Origin: Betaproteobacteria bacterium
GTDB taxonomy: Bacteria > Pseudomonadota > Gammaproteobacteria > Burkholderiales > CAIKXV01
NCBI GenBank assembly: GCA_947458265.1
Contig: CANGYF010000003.1
Span: 186,001-250,000 of the forward strand
Length of the DNA stretch: 64,000 bases
Direction: 5' to 3'
Notes under the pieces: generated by a model
What the model was told of the DNA's origin: nothing
Database searches by the model: none
Seen by the model: only the letters and a program-made list of their open reading frames with translations
Position numbers and translations under genes: made by a program
Shown here: piece by piece, positions 25,787-35,425 of the stretch
Layout: every line of letters begins with the position of its first letter
Position numbering within the stretch: the first letter of the stretch is position 1

Positions 25787-27562
25787 GTGGCCTCTTCGAA
25801 GGAACCCAACACCGGTTCGCCGCCCGCCGACAGCATCGCGTTGTACCGGCGCCTGCTCGGCTTCGTGAAGCCGTATGCCTGGATTTTCGCCTGCGCGATC
25901 CTCGGCATGGTCGTGGTCGCCGCCAGCGAGGCCGCGCTGCCCGCGGTGATGAAGCCGATCCTGGACGGCACCTTCGTCGAGCGCGACCCGAAGTGGATCA
26001 TGCTGATCCCGGTGCTGCTGATCGGCCTGTTCGCGGTGCGCGGCATCGCCACCTTCGTAGGCAGCTACTGCACCCAGTACGTCGGCAGCCGGGTGGTGCT
26101 CGACCTGCGCACGCGCATGTTCGACAACCTGGTGCGCCTGCCGGCCTCGTTTTACGAGCGCCATGCCAGCGGCAACCTGATCTCGCGCCTCACCTACGAC
26201 GCCGCCCAGGTCACCACCGCGGCCACCGACGCGATCACCATCGTCGTCAAGGACGGCGTGACCATCATCGCGCTGCTGTGCGTGCTGCTCTGGCTCGACT
26301 GGCAGCTCACGCTGATCGTGTTCGCGATGGCGCCGCTGATCGCCTGGATCGTGCGCATGGTCAGCCGCCGCCTGCGCGCTGCGAGCCTCGGTGCGCAGCG
26401 CTCGATGGGCGACATCACCCATGTGCTGCAGGAGACGGTCGAGAACCAGAAGGTGGTGAAGGTGTTCGGCGGGCAGGCCTTCGAGCGCCAGCGCTTCTTC
26501 GACGTGAGCAACCGCATGCGCCGCTACACCATGAAGCAGGTGGTCGCCGCAGCCTCGAACGTGCCGATCGTGCAGATGATCGCCGCAATCGCGGTGTCGA
26601 CCGTAGTCTACATCGCGGCCAACCGGGCGATGCAGGACCAGACCACGGTCGGTGCCTTCATCTCCTTCGTCACCGCGATGCTGCTGCTGACCGCACCGCT
26701 GAAGCGTCTGACCAGCATCAATGAATATCTGCAGCGCGGGCTGGCCGCCGCGCAGACCGTCTTCGAGGTGATCGACACGGCGCCGGAGCCCGATCCGGGC
26801 ACCGTCGATGCAGGCCGGCTGTCCGGTGAGGTGCGCTTCGAGTCGGTCGGCTTCCGCTATCCGGCGGCCGATGAACGGCAGCCGCCGGCGCTGGAGGACA
26901 TCTCGTTCTCGGTCGCGCCGGGCGAGACGGTGGCGCTGGTCGGCACCTCAGGCAGCGGCAAGACGACGATCGCCAACCTGATCCCGCGCTTCCATGCACC
27001 GGCGCGTGGCCGCATCCTGTTCGACGGCCGTGACGGCGCCAGCTTCACGCTGGCCAGCCTGCGCCGGAACATCGCGCTGGTGAGCCAGGACGTGACCCTG
27101 TTCAACGACACGGTGGCGGCGAACATCGCCTACGGCGACATGGCCGCGGCACCGCGCGAGGCGGTGGTGGCGGCGGCCATGGCTGCAGGCGCGCACGAGT
27201 TCATCGAGCGTATGGAGTCCGGCTACGAGACGGTGGTGGGCGAGAACGGCATCCGGCTGTCCGGCGGGCAGCGCCAGCGGCTGGCGATCGCGCGGGCCTT
27301 CCTGAAGGATGCGCCGATCCTGGTGCTGGACGAGGCTACATCCGCGCTCGATACCGAATCGGAGCGGCAGGTTCAGGCTGCGCTCGAACAGCTGATGCAC
27401 GGGCGCAGCACGCTGGTCATCGCGCACCGGCTGTCGACCATCGAGCGTGCCGACCGCATCCTGGTGCTGTCCGGTGGGCAGGTCGTGGAGACCGGTACCC
27501 ACCGCGAACTGCTGGCGCGCGACGGTGCCTATGCGCGCCTGCAGCAGTTGCAGGAAGGCTGA
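25787..27562 (+). CDS. msbA: Lipid A export ABC transporter MsbA
   Basis: A 591-residue half-transporter of the MsbA type. Six membrane helices (starting around PYAWIFACAILGMVV) are followed by a nucleotide-binding domain with Walker A VGTSGSGKTT, Q-loop LVSQDVTLFNDTV, signature LSGGQRQR, Walker B ILVLDEATSALD and H-loop IAHRLS. MsbA flips lipid A-core across the inner membrane. The GTG at 25787 gives the usual family length; an upstream ATG at 25694 would add 31 non-conserved residues. Its place beside the LPS locus agrees with the function. It is convergent with the glycan block on the minus strand. Confidence 0.88.
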   Translation: MASSKEPNTGSPPADSIALYRRLLGFVKPYAWIFACAILGMVVVAASEAALPAVMKPILDGTFVERDPKWIMLIPVLLIGLFAVRGIATFVGSYCTQYVGSRVVLDLRTRMFDNLVRLPASFYERHASGNLISRLTYDAAQVTTAATDAITIVVKDGVTIIALLCVLLWLDWQLTLIVFAMAPLIAWIVRMVSRRLRAASLGAQRSMGDITHVLQETVENQKVVKVFGGQAFERQRFFDVSNRMRRYTMKQVVAAASNVPIVQMIAAIAVSTVVYIAANRAMQDQTTVGAFISFVTAMLLLTAPLKRLTSINEYLQRGLAAAQTVFEVIDTAPEPDPGTVDAGRLSGEVRFESVGFRYPAADERQPPALEDISFSVAPGETVALVGTSGSGKTTIANLIPRFHAPARGRILFDGRDGASFTLASLRRNIALVSQDVTLFNDTVAANIAYGDMAAAPREAVVAAAMAAGAHEFIERMESGYETVVGENGIRLSGGQRQRLAIARAFLKDAPILVLDEATSALDTESERQVQAALEQLMHGRSTLVIAHRLSTIERADRILVLSGGQVVETGTHRELLARDGAYARLQQLQEG

Positions 27563-27563
27563 G

Positions 27564-27587
27564 CCGCTGCCGCTGCCGCTGCCGCTG
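27564..27587. repeat. Short tandem repeat CCGCTG x4
   Basis: Four exact copies of the hexamer CCGCTG begin 2 bases after the msbA stop, in the short gap before the convergent methyltransferase gene. Being outside coding sequence it would not shift a frame; copy number could vary by slippage. Confidence 0.7.
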
Positions 27588-27612
27588 CGGTAGCGTGCGC
27601 GGAGCGGAGCCT

Positions 27613-28503
27613 TCAGCCGGCCTGTGTCGCCTCAGGCTTGCGCAGCCAGGCCAGCATGTCATGGCCTCGGCCGGCGGCGCGGGCCAGCGGCGACAGCAGT
27701 TCGGTGCCTAGCTTGGCCAGCGTGTAGACCGATGACGGTGCCTGTCCGCGTTCGAAGGCGCGCACATTGCGGGTATCGATGCGTTCGACGGTGAAGCCGC
27801 TGCGCGCCGCCAGCGTGGCGATCGAGCCCGGGTTGAAGAAGCTCACATGGCCGCCGTGCGATTCGATCTGCAGGTACTGCCAGCGCGCGCCCATGAGTGC
27901 AGCGGTCCAGCTCGCGGCATTGGCCGTGCCGACCAGCCAGACGCCGCCGGGGCGCAGCACCCGGAACACGTCGTGGGCCAGCGACAGCGGATCCTGTAGA
28001 TGCTCGATCACTTCGAACAGCGTGACCGCGTCGAAGCTGCCGGGTTCGAAGGCGGCCTGGTCCAGCGTCCCGGTCACCACGTCCAGCCCCTTTGCACGGG
28101 CACCGGCAGCCGCCGCGGGCGCCGGTTCGACGCCGCGCGCGGGTACCTGCAGCGTACGTGCGGCCTCGAGGAAGGCACCGCTGGAGCATCCGACATCCAG
28201 CAGCCGCAGCGTGCGCGGCTCGCGTCCCGCAAGTCGGGCCAGCCGTTCGATACGCTGCGCCGCCAGTGCATGGCGCCGCTGCAGGGAGGCGGCGTCGGGC
28301 GCCGTGCCCTGCTCGGTGTCGAACTCGCGCATCGAGTCGCCGTAGCGCTGCCTGCTCGCCTGGCTGATCCACTGGCGGCATTCGGCACAGCACAGCAACT
28401 CCCCCTCCGGCAGTCGTATCGCGGTGGGCAGCAGCGGGGCCGCACAGCCGACCGGGCAGTGCTGGATGAAGCGGGCTTTCGTTTCCTGGGATAGGTCGTT
28501 CAT
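27613..28503 (-). CDS. Class I SAM-dependent methyltransferase with Cys-rich N-terminus
   Basis: A 296-residue protein. CPVGC and CCAEC near the N-terminus may bind zinc. The methyltransferase core has LRLLDVGCSSGAFLEAA (SAM motif I), DAVTLFEVIEHLQDP and VLRPGGVWLVGTANAAS. Such enzymes in O-antigen loci methylate sugars or act on a precursor. The gene overlaps the end of the GT9 gene by ATGA, so it is the last in the long minus-strand operon. Confidence 0.8.
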   Translation of the reverse strand: MNDLSQETKARFIQHCPVGCAAPLLPTAIRLPEGELLCCAECRQWISQASRQRYGDSMREFDTEQGTAPDAASLQRRHALAAQRIERLARLAGREPRTLRLLDVGCSSGAFLEAARTLQVPARGVEPAPAAAAGARAKGLDVVTGTLDQAAFEPGSFDAVTLFEVIEHLQDPLSLAHDVFRVLRPGGVWLVGTANAASWTAALMGARWQYLQIESHGGHVSFFNPGSIATLAARSGFTVERIDTRNVRAFERGQAPSSVYTLAKLGTELLSPLARAAGRGHDMLAWLRKPEATQAG

Positions 28504-29633
28504 TCGTTTCCGTTCTTCCGCCATTCTAGGAGTTCGATCGCTGCATCGATCGCGCGCGCGGCCGGCAGCCCGGTCAGGCAGGCCGAGTCGCTGTCGACAT
28601 GCCGGTCGCAGCCTTCCTTCAGGCAGGGCACGCCGGGCGCGCACGGTGCCCGGCCCTGCAGCAGGTATACATTGCCCTCGCGGCCGCTGCCTGTGCGCGG
28701 CCAGGGGCTGGCGTCGGCTGACCAGTTGGCCGGCCATGGACCCCACTTCACCGGGTTCGAGGGGCCGAACAGTGCGACGGTCGGCGCGCCGAGCGCGGCC
28801 GCCATGTGGGTCACCACCGTGTCCGGCCCGAGGTAGAGCGAGGCCCGGCGCAGCACGCCGGCGAGCTGCGCCAGAGACAGCGTGCCCGCGAGGTCTAGCG
28901 TGCCGGCCGGCATGCGCGCATGCAGGGCCTGCACGTATGCGCGCTCGTCTTCGGCGCCCGAGCCCGACAACACGATGCGCAGCGAACGATCGTGCGCCCA
29001 CTGGCCGAACGCGGCGAAGCCTTCGTCGTGCCACATCTTGTAGCGGAAACGCGGCCAGGGATGAATGACGATGAACGGCCCTTGTGCAAGGTCATCGTCC
29101 AGCGCGGCCGGCAGCGCTGCGCCGGGTGCAACCTGCACCGTTGGGCACCGTTCGATGCCCAGCGCATCGGCCAGCCGCAGGTTCTGCAGTACGGTGTGGG
29201 TGCCTTCGTCGTCGTAGGGCACCGAGGCGCCGAGCAGGCGGCGCTTCCACAGGTGCTTGCCGCCATCGAGCTGCGCGCCGATCGCATGTCGTGCGGCGAT
29301 GCGTGCATAGAGCGTCGGCCGGTCGCCGGGGAGGGTGCTCAGCGCGAGGTCGTAGCGCAACGCGATCCGGCGCAGCAGGCCCAGGTGGTCGCGCAGCCGG
29401 GGCCGCTCGGCGACCTCGATCACCGCGTCGATGCCGGGCAGGCCGGCGAGCACGGCGCCGGTACCCGAGAACACCAGCACGTCGATGGCAGCGGCCGGCC
29501 AGGCAGCGTGGATCGAGGCGATCAGAGGCGTGGTCAGCAGCACGTCGCCGATGCGCCGGGTGGCTACCACCAGCACCCGGGCGGGTGCCGCGGGCAGGCG
29601 CAGGCCAGCGGCGCCGGTGAGCCCGGCATCCAT
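28500..29633 (-). CDS. Glycosyltransferase family 9 (heptosyltransferase-like)
   Basis: A 377-residue GT9 protein: VLVVATRRIGDVLLTTPLI at the N-terminus, HPWPRFRYKMWHDEGF in the middle, and SLYLGPDTVVTHMAAALGAPTVALFGPSNP, the heptosyltransferase signature. It likely adds heptose or another sugar to the LPS core or O-chain. It is not WaaC, which is separate near the window end, and may be WaaF- or WaaQ-like. The start at 29633 has GAGG upstream and leaves a 7-base gap from the GT2 stop; an ATG at 29651 lacks one. The C-terminal part has several Cys (CAPGVPCLKEGC). Confidence 0.82.
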   Translation of the reverse strand: MDAGLTGAAGLRLPAAPARVLVVATRRIGDVLLTTPLIASIHAAWPAAAIDVLVFSGTGAVLAGLPGIDAVIEVAERPRLRDHLGLLRRIALRYDLALSTLPGDRPTLYARIAARHAIGAQLDGGKHLWKRRLLGASVPYDDEGTHTVLQNLRLADALGIERCPTVQVAPGAALPAALDDDLAQGPFIVIHPWPRFRYKMWHDEGFAAFGQWAHDRSLRIVLSGSGAEDERAYVQALHARMPAGTLDLAGTLSLAQLAGVLRRASLYLGPDTVVTHMAAALGAPTVALFGPSNPVKWGPWPANWSADASPWPRTGSGREGNVYLLQGRAPCAPGVPCLKEGCDRHVDSDSACLTGLPAARAIDAAIELLEWRKNGNE

Positions 29634-29640
29634 GCGTGCC

Positions 29641-30465
29641 TCAGGTTCCATACCGGTCGAGGCCGACGGCGGCACGCATGCGCTGCGACGCGACCAGCGC
29701 ATCGAGCTGCCGCTGGTTTTCCTGCAGCCTGCTGCGATCGTTCTCGGCGTGCCACAGGTGAGCGAGCGGCGTGGCGAAGCGGCCGTTCTTGTGGCGTACG
29801 CCGGCATGCAGCATCCGGATCACCAGGTCGGAATCTTCCAGCCCCCAGCCGCTGTAGGCTTCGTCGAAGCCGTTCACCCGCACCAGGTCGTTGCGCCAGA
29901 CGCCGAGGTTGCAGGTCTTCGCACCTGCCCAGCGATCCGGCTGCCGGCGTCGCCAGCCACGTGCATCGGCCAGGTCGCGCGTACACAGCGGTGCGATCCG
30001 GTTCACGTCACGGTGCAGGAAGGCGCGCGCCCAGTCGAGGCGGGACCATGCCTCCAGCCGCACCTTCTCCTGCAGCACCCGGCGGGTCAGCCGTTCCGAC
30101 AGCAGCGCCCGGTTGCCCGCGACGAACCATCCCTGCTCGGCCAGCGCTCGATGTCCGGCGACGAAACCCGACAGCGGCACGCAGTCGCCGTCGGTGAATA
30201 CGATGTAGTCGGCCGTGGTCCGCGCGACCGCACGGTTGCGGATCGCACCGGCACGGAAGCCGTCATCCTCGTGCCAGACATGGTGCACCGGGAAGGCGGT
30301 GCGTTGCGCGAAGCGCTCGACCACCGCGCGCGTGTCATCGGTGGATCCGTCGTCGGCCACCAGCAGTTCGATGTCCTGGTCCGCCTGCGACAGGTAGGCC
30401 GAAAGCACCTGCTCGAGCGCTTCGGGCCGGTTGTAGGTGGTGACCACCACGGCCAGGCGGGTCAT
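29641..30465 (-). CDS. Glycosyltransferase family 2
   Basis: A 274-residue GT-A enzyme. TRLAVVVTTYNRPEALEQVL is the N-terminal nucleotide-binding strand, VADDGSTDDT and FTDGDCVPL the donor and metal sites, and GWGLEDSDLVIRML the ED-containing acceptor loop of the GT2_7-type. The donor sugar is unknown. It starts in an ATGA overlap with the upstream WaaE-like gene, so translational coupling is likely. Confidence 0.83.
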   Translation of the reverse strand: MTRLAVVVTTYNRPEALEQVLSAYLSQADQDIELLVADDGSTDDTRAVVERFAQRTAFPVHHVWHEDDGFRAGAIRNRAVARTTADYIVFTDGDCVPLSGFVAGHRALAEQGWFVAGNRALLSERLTRRVLQEKVRLEAWSRLDWARAFLHRDVNRIAPLCTRDLADARGWRRRQPDRWAGAKTCNLGVWRNDLVRVNGFDEAYSGWGLEDSDLVIRMLHAGVRHKNGRFATPLAHLWHAENDRSRLQENQRQLDALVASQRMRAAVGLDRYGT

Positions 30466-31211
30466 CGCCGTCCGTGGTGCATCAGCTTGAGGTAACGGTA
30501 GTAGCTACCCTCGGCATTGGAGATCGCGAGCAGTAGGCCGTACCGTCCATCGAGGAAGCCGCGGCGCAGCACGTAGGTGCGCACGAAGGTCCAGAAGCCG
30601 TGCAGCAGCGCGCGCCCGACCGAGCCGTGCAGGCCGCGCGCGTGCATCATCGCCGCGCCGTCGGTCGAATAGCGGTTCATCTTGTCGATCACCTGCTCGA
30701 AGCTGGCGAACGATTCATGGTCGAGCGCGACGCCGAGCGTCGCTGGGCGCGTGCCCTCGCACAGCACCCGCTCGTGTACCAGGTCGTCGGAGAATCGCGC
30801 CGAACCGCGCCGCCACAGCCGCGTCACGTGGTCGGGCCACCAGCCGGAATGGCGCATCACCTGCCCGCAGTAGCGCGAGCGCCGCGGCATGCGCCAGACT
30901 GCGGCGGCCGCTGCATCTGCGATCACCGTACGGATGGCCGTGGCCAGCGCTTCGTCGACCCATTCATCGGCATCGAGCGACAGGATCCAGTCGCCCGAGG
31001 CGAGCGCCAGTGCGCGGTTCTTCTGTGCGCCGAAGCCCGGCCAATCGGTTGCTACTTCGACCCGTGCCCCCAGTGCGCGGGCAAGCTCTACGGTCGTATC
31101 CGTGCTGCCGCCGTCGAGCACCACCACCTCGTCGGCCCAGCTCACCGATGCGATGCAGCGCTCGATGCGCGCGGCCTCGTTGCGCGCGATGATCACCACC
31201 GAGAGCGTCAT
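30462..31211 (-). CDS. WaaE/KdtX-like LPS core glycosyltransferase (GT2)
   Basis: A 249-residue GT2 enzyme beginning MTLSVVIIARNEAARIERCI with DEVVVLDGGSTDTT and LSLDADEWVDEAL (DxD motif). The pattern WPGFGAQKNRALALASGDW and ADEWVD matches WaaE/KdtX, which add glucose to heptose I of the LPS inner core. The ATGA overlap on both sides (with the ligase-like gene and the GT2 gene) places it in a tight operon. The exact donor is by analogy only. Confidence 0.82.
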   Translation of the reverse strand: MTLSVVIIARNEAARIERCIASVSWADEVVVLDGGSTDTTVELARALGARVEVATDWPGFGAQKNRALALASGDWILSLDADEWVDEALATAIRTVIADAAAAAVWRMPRRSRYCGQVMRHSGWWPDHVTRLWRRGSARFSDDLVHERVLCEGTRPATLGVALDHESFASFEQVIDKMNRYSTDGAAMMHARGLHGSVGRALLHGFWTFVRTYVLRRGFLDGRYGLLLAISNAEGSYYRYLKLMHHGRR

Positions 31212-32536
31212 GGCGCCGCCGTGCTCGCGGGGCCCGGGCCCTCACCGGGCCCGTTACGGCTCGCGCCTGCCGGGGTGTGCTGCAGTGCCGCCGCGGCCAG
31301 CAGCCCGAGCAGCACCGTGAACAGCAGGCTCTCGGTGTGGTCGATCAGCAGCGCGTTGAACAGGCCGCCGATGCCGATCCACAGTACCAGGGCGGGCGCC
31401 AGCACACGCTCATGCAGCGTCGGAAGCCGGCGCGCGGCCCGCGCGGTGCACGCCAGCAGGTACAGGTACAGCAGCACCGCGGGGATGCCCGCCTGCACGG
31501 CCAGCAGCAGGGCTTCGTTGTGCGGGTTGCTGGTTGGGTCCTTTCCGGTGCCTTCGATCTGTCCACGGTAGGCCGCCGCGAAGCCCCCCAGACCTTGACC
31601 GAACAGGGGCCGTTCCTGCACGAGCGCCAGGCCTTCGGAGAGGAATTCGAGCCTGCGCCCGATCGAGTTGTTTTCCGTGGCCGGCGTGGCTGGATCCCAT
31701 TTCGAGAGTTCACTCATGCCGCGGTCGATCCGCTGCCGCAACGGCTCATATCCCTGGTAGATCGCCGTGGCTGCCGCACAGACCAGCACGCTGGCGATCG
31801 CCAGGCCGCGCCAGCCGGCACGCAGCGCGAACACCAGCACGATGAGGGACGCGATCATCAGGTAGCCGGTGCGCCCCTGCACCATGAACAGCACGTTGAA
31901 CAGTGCCAGCAGGCAGGCGATCGTCCAGAAGGCCCCGGCCAGGCGCCGGCCAGCAGCGGTCGCCTCGAACGCGAACAGGCTGAACAGCAGCGCCGCCAGC
32001 GCCATCAGCAGGCCGTGAGTGATGTGCATCTTGAACACGACCGCGTTGCCTGGCACTGCGCGCAGCCAGCGCGCCGGTGGCAGCAGTCCGGCGGCCGCGG
32101 CGTACGACAAGGCGAGCGTGAGCAGCATCGCCGCCGCGAACCCGGCCAGCGCACGCGCCCGATGGCGTGGGTCGAGCATGAACCAGAGGACCACGGTGAC
32201 CATCATCAGGTCTGCATACTTCTGCAGGAACTCGCGCTGGTCGGGGCCGAAGCCTCCAGCCCAGGACAGGCTCAGCACAAGCCAGCCGAACAGCAGCAGC
32301 GCCGCGAACGCGATCGGACTGTCGACGAAGCAGCGCAGCTTCTCGCGATACCGGCCTCCGGCGAGCCAGCAGGCGAACACCAGTGCCAGGAACACGTTGG
32401 CCAGCGCGGTGGAAACCGGGGTCGCGAAGGCGAGCCCGACCACGGCCTGCGCGCCGAGCGCATCGACGCGCCCGCTCCAGCCGGGGTGGCGGCCGCCGGG
32501 CGTCTGCGCGGGCACGGCGGTGGCAAGGCTGTTCAT
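31208..32536 (-). CDS. O-antigen ligase/polymerase-like membrane protein (WaaL or Wzy type)
   Basis: A 442-residue protein with about eleven membrane helices and one large periplasmic loop containing SIGRRLEFLSEGLALVQERPLFGQGLGGF and NPHNEALLLAVQAG. The FGQG...PHNE pattern is the Wzy_C/O-antigen ligase signature; WaaL joins O-chain to lipid A-core, Wzy polymerises O-units. The two cannot be told apart from sequence alone, but neighbouring core glycosyltransferases and waaC/waaA favour WaaL. The start at 32536 forms an ATGA overlap with the methyltransferase gene. No Wzx or Wzz gene is in the window. Confidence 0.78.
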   Translation of the reverse strand: MNSLATAVPAQTPGGRHPGWSGRVDALGAQAVVGLAFATPVSTALANVFLALVFACWLAGGRYREKLRCFVDSPIAFAALLLFGWLVLSLSWAGGFGPDQREFLQKYADLMMVTVVLWFMLDPRHRARALAGFAAAMLLTLALSYAAAAGLLPPARWLRAVPGNAVVFKMHITHGLLMALAALLFSLFAFEATAAGRRLAGAFWTIACLLALFNVLFMVQGRTGYLMIASLIVLVFALRAGWRGLAIASVLVCAAATAIYQGYEPLRQRIDRGMSELSKWDPATPATENNSIGRRLEFLSEGLALVQERPLFGQGLGGFAAAYRGQIEGTGKDPTSNPHNEALLLAVQAGIPAVLLYLYLLACTARAARRLPTLHERVLAPALVLWIGIGGLFNALLIDHTESLLFTVLLGLLAAAALQHTPAGASRNGPGEGPGPASTAAP

Positions 32537-33330
32537 TTCACGCCCCATGCGATCAGGGATTTTCGCAACGAGGGCACCAGGTCCTTCAGCGCAGTGCCGA
32601 CGGACTGCAGCCGCGACAGGCCGGTACGCCAGCGGCGCGACTTCAGGAACCGCACGTCGATGTCGCGGAAGCCGGCCTCAGCCAGCAGCAGTTGCAGTTC
32701 GCCGCGGGCGAACTCGCGGTTGTGGCGCAGCGGATAGAACGACAGCCCGCCATGGATCACCGGCTGCGCATGCAGGTAGTGCTCGGCATAGTCGTAGGTG
32801 ATGTTACGCCCGCGCAGCAGGCGGCTGCGGTTGCGGAACGAGGCGACGTTCGGGACGTCGACCTCGATCAGGCCTCCCGGGACGAGTACCCGGTGCATCT
32901 CGCGCACCGCCGGCAGGTGCGAATGGGTGAAGTGTTCGAGCACCTGGCAGCAGACGACCGCATCGAACGAGCAGTCGGGGAACGGCAGCGGCTCGACTTC
33001 GATGTTGCAGACCTCGAAACCGATCGACGGGTCCTGGTGGCTCGCGTGCGTGTGCGTGCCGTATGCCACCGGATAGCGCGAGCGCATGTCCTCGTGGTCG
33101 ACACCCTGGCAATGGTGGCCGACGGCGGAGAGCAGCGCCACCAGCATGCCATGGCCCGCTCCTGCGTCGAGTACCCGGGTACGTCCCTGCAGTTGCCAGG
33201 CGATCTCGACGAAGCGGTCGACGCTGCCGCGGAAGACGTCGTCCAGGCCGGCGTCCCGCAGGTCGTAGAGGCGTCCTTCCGCGCGCAGCGCCAGCGCGCG
33301 GGCGAACAGGTCAGCGCGCGACGTTGGCAT
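32533..33330 (-). CDS. Class I SAM-dependent methyltransferase
   Basis: A 265-residue enzyme. TRVLDAGAGHGMLVALLSAVG is SAM motif I, FDAVVCCQVLEHFTHSHLP and RVLVPGGLIEVDVPNVASF are the later core motifs. In such loci these proteins may methylate a sugar or cap the chain. The ATG at 33330 lies inside the WbpM-like gene (20-base overlap) and the stop overlaps the ligase gene start. Confidence 0.78.
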   Translation of the reverse strand: MPTSRADLFARALALRAEGRLYDLRDAGLDDVFRGSVDRFVEIAWQLQGRTRVLDAGAGHGMLVALLSAVGHHCQGVDHEDMRSRYPVAYGTHTHASHQDPSIGFEVCNIEVEPLPFPDCSFDAVVCCQVLEHFTHSHLPAVREMHRVLVPGGLIEVDVPNVASFRNRSRLLRGRNITYDYAEHYLHAQPVIHGGLSFYPLRHNREFARGELQLLLAEAGFRDIDVRFLKSRRWRTGLSRLQSVGTALKDLVPSLRKSLIAWGVK

Positions 33331-35218
33331 GTTCTGGTCCCGGGGCGGCCTCGGCCACCATGCCCTGTGGATGGTATTCCGGCACGAAGGCCGCCAGCTC
33401 GTGCTTGACCCAGGCGTCGTCTGCGCGGCCCGCTTGCAGGGCTTCGATCCAGGCGTGCAGCCGCGGCAGGAAGTCGCTGGGCGCCTGCCGGGCCTGCGCG
33501 ATGCGCAGCTTCGGATGCGGCGTGGGCAGCGTCTGCTCGTCGTCGGCGAGCAGTTCCTCGAACAGCTTCTCGCCCGGCCGCAACCCGCTGTAGACGATCC
33601 GGATCTCGTCTTCGCTGAAGCCCGACAGCCGGATCATCGAGCGCGCGAGATCGGCGATCCGCACCGGCTCTCCCATGTCGAGCACGAAGATCTCGCCGCC
33701 CTTGCCCATCAGCCCGGCCTGCAGCACCAGCTGTGCGGCCTCGGGGATCGACATGAAGAAGCGCGTGATCTCCGGGTGCGTGACCGTGACCGGGCCGCCT
33801 GCTGCGATCTGGTCGCGGAAACGCGGGATCACGCTGCCGGCACTGCCGAGCACGTTGCCGAAACGAACCATCACGAACCGGGTACCGGTAGTGGTCTCCT
33901 GCAGCCGCTCGCAGACGATCTCGGCCAGGCGCTTGGTCGCGCCCATCACGTTGGTCGGGTTCACCGCCTTGTCGGTGGATACCAGCACGAACTTCTCGAC
34001 GCCGGCATCGACCGCCGCCCGTGCTACCGACCAGGTGCCGGCGACGTTGTTGAGCACCGCCTCGGCGCAGTTGCCGGTCTCCATCAGCGGCACATGCTTG
34101 TAGGCCGCGGCATGCAGCACGACGGTGGGACGATACTGCTGCATTACCTGCGCCATGCGTACCGGCGAGCGTACGTCCCCGGCCACGGCAGCGACAGGAA
34201 GCCTGCCGACCTCAGTGGCCCGGTTGGAACCGGCGCCGGGATCGCTGAACTCCTGCTCCACCTGGTAGAGCGCGAACTCGGACGACTCGACCATCACCAG
34301 CAGCCGCGGGCGGAAGCGCGCGATCTGCCGGCACAGTTCCGAGCCGATCGATCCGCCAGCCCCGGTGACCATCACCACGCGGTCGGCGATCCAGCCCTTG
34401 AGGCCGTCGCCGTCGAGCACCACCGGGTCGCGTCCCAGCAGATCGTCGAGCTCGACCGCGCGGATCTGCGACACGGTGACCTTGCCGCTGACCAGGTCGT
34501 CGAACGACGGCACCGTGAACACCTGCAGCCCGGCCGCGGTCGCCAGGTCGGCGGCGCGCTTGCGGTCGTGATGGCTGGCCGAGGGCATCGCGATGATCGC
34601 GTGCGTGGCAGGAACGGTAGCCAGCGCGTCGGCCAGCGAGTCGAGCGCGCCGAACACCTTGATGCCGTGTATCGAGCGGCCGTGGCGACCAGTGCTGTCG
34701 TCGAACAGCGCGACCACCCGCCATTCGCCGCTGCGCGAGAACTCCTTGATCAGCCCGGCGGCGGCATCGCCTGCACCCAGCACGTAGACCGAGCGCGCGG
34801 CACCCGACCGTGCCTGCCGCCGCTCGCGCCAGATCCGGTAGAGCATCCTGCTGCTGCCCATCGTCATCGCCAGCAGCAGCGGGTCGAGGATCAGCACCGA
34901 GCGCGGTACGCCGGTCGGGCCTCCCTGCAGGGTCAGTACCATTGCGACCGCCATCGCGGCGACCAGGACCGCGAACACGATGCGCTGCAAGTCGGCCACG
35001 CTGGCATAGCGCCAGATACCCCGGTACAGGCCGAACAGCCAGAACACCGCCGCCTGCAGCGGCACCACCCAGGCGAGCGACATCAGCATCACGCTGAAGT
35101 AGGGATCGGGCACTTCCAGGTTGAAGCGCAGCCAGAATGCCGCGCACCAGGCAACGCTGGCGGCGACCACGTCGTGCGCGAAGGCGAAAGCAGTTCGGTA
35201 GCGTACGTGGACCTGCAT
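33311..35218 (-). CDS. Membrane-bound UDP-GlcNAc C6/4,6-dehydratase (WbpM/FlaA1/CapD family)
   Basis: A 635-residue protein. The first 120 residues hold four membrane helices, followed by a Rossmann domain and, from about residue 283, an extended SDR domain beginning VVMVTGAGGSIGSELCRQIARFRP. It contains LHAAAYKHVPLME and VSTDKAVNPTNVMGATKR, with the Met in place of the SDR Tyr that marks WbpM-type enzymes. They convert UDP-GlcNAc to UDP-4-keto-6-deoxy-GlcNAc for QuiNAc, D-FucNAc or bacillosamine. A partner 4-reductase or 4-aminotransferase for that product is not obvious in the window, so the use of its product is open. Confidence 0.88.
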   Translation of the reverse strand: MQVHVRYRTAFAFAHDVVAASVAWCAAFWLRFNLEVPDPYFSVMLMSLAWVVPLQAAVFWLFGLYRGIWRYASVADLQRIVFAVLVAAMAVAMVLTLQGGPTGVPRSVLILDPLLLAMTMGSSRMLYRIWRERRQARSGAARSVYVLGAGDAAAGLIKEFSRSGEWRVVALFDDSTGRHGRSIHGIKVFGALDSLADALATVPATHAIIAMPSASHHDRKRAADLATAAGLQVFTVPSFDDLVSGKVTVSQIRAVELDDLLGRDPVVLDGDGLKGWIADRVVMVTGAGGSIGSELCRQIARFRPRLLVMVESSEFALYQVEQEFSDPGAGSNRATEVGRLPVAAVAGDVRSPVRMAQVMQQYRPTVVLHAAAYKHVPLMETGNCAEAVLNNVAGTWSVARAAVDAGVEKFVLVSTDKAVNPTNVMGATKRLAEIVCERLQETTTGTRFVMVRFGNVLGSAGSVIPRFRDQIAAGGPVTVTHPEITRFFMSIPEAAQLVLQAGLMGKGGEIFVLDMGEPVRIADLARSMIRLSGFSEDEIRIVYSGLRPGEKLFEELLADDEQTLPTPHPKLRIAQARQAPSDFLPRLHAWIEALQAGRADDAWVKHELAAFVPEYHPQGMVAEAAPGPEHANVAR

Positions 35219-35425
35219 CAGTGGCTCACGCCGACGCCAGGCGGATGTCCGCCCGGCAACCCCTGGCTGGCCTCATTCGAGCGCACGCGGCTTGAACCTG
35301 GATCTGGAGAGGGTTTCCATACCGGTCCTGATGGACTGACCATGGTCATTTTACTGTAGTCATTTGCGTGGTGCGCCCGACCCCGACTGCGCTGCCGCCC
35401 AGCGCCAGTAGCGACCCGGTCCAGT
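35219..35425. other. Gap of about 200 bases between fnlC-type and wbpM-type genes
   Basis: The two flanking genes run the same way. On the minus strand TAAAAT (around 35351-35356) could be a -10 box for the WbpM-type gene, but no -35 match is visible. No gene or hairpin stands out. Confidence 0.3.

Noticed and set aside
23543-26422. A 959-codon minus-strand open frame opposite btuB and msbA
   Set aside because: Same reason: an antisense shadow in high-GC DNA, crossing two well-supported genes.
33329-35359. A 676-codon plus-strand open frame opposite the WbpM-type gene
   Set aside because: His/Arg-rich without domain structure; antisense shadow.
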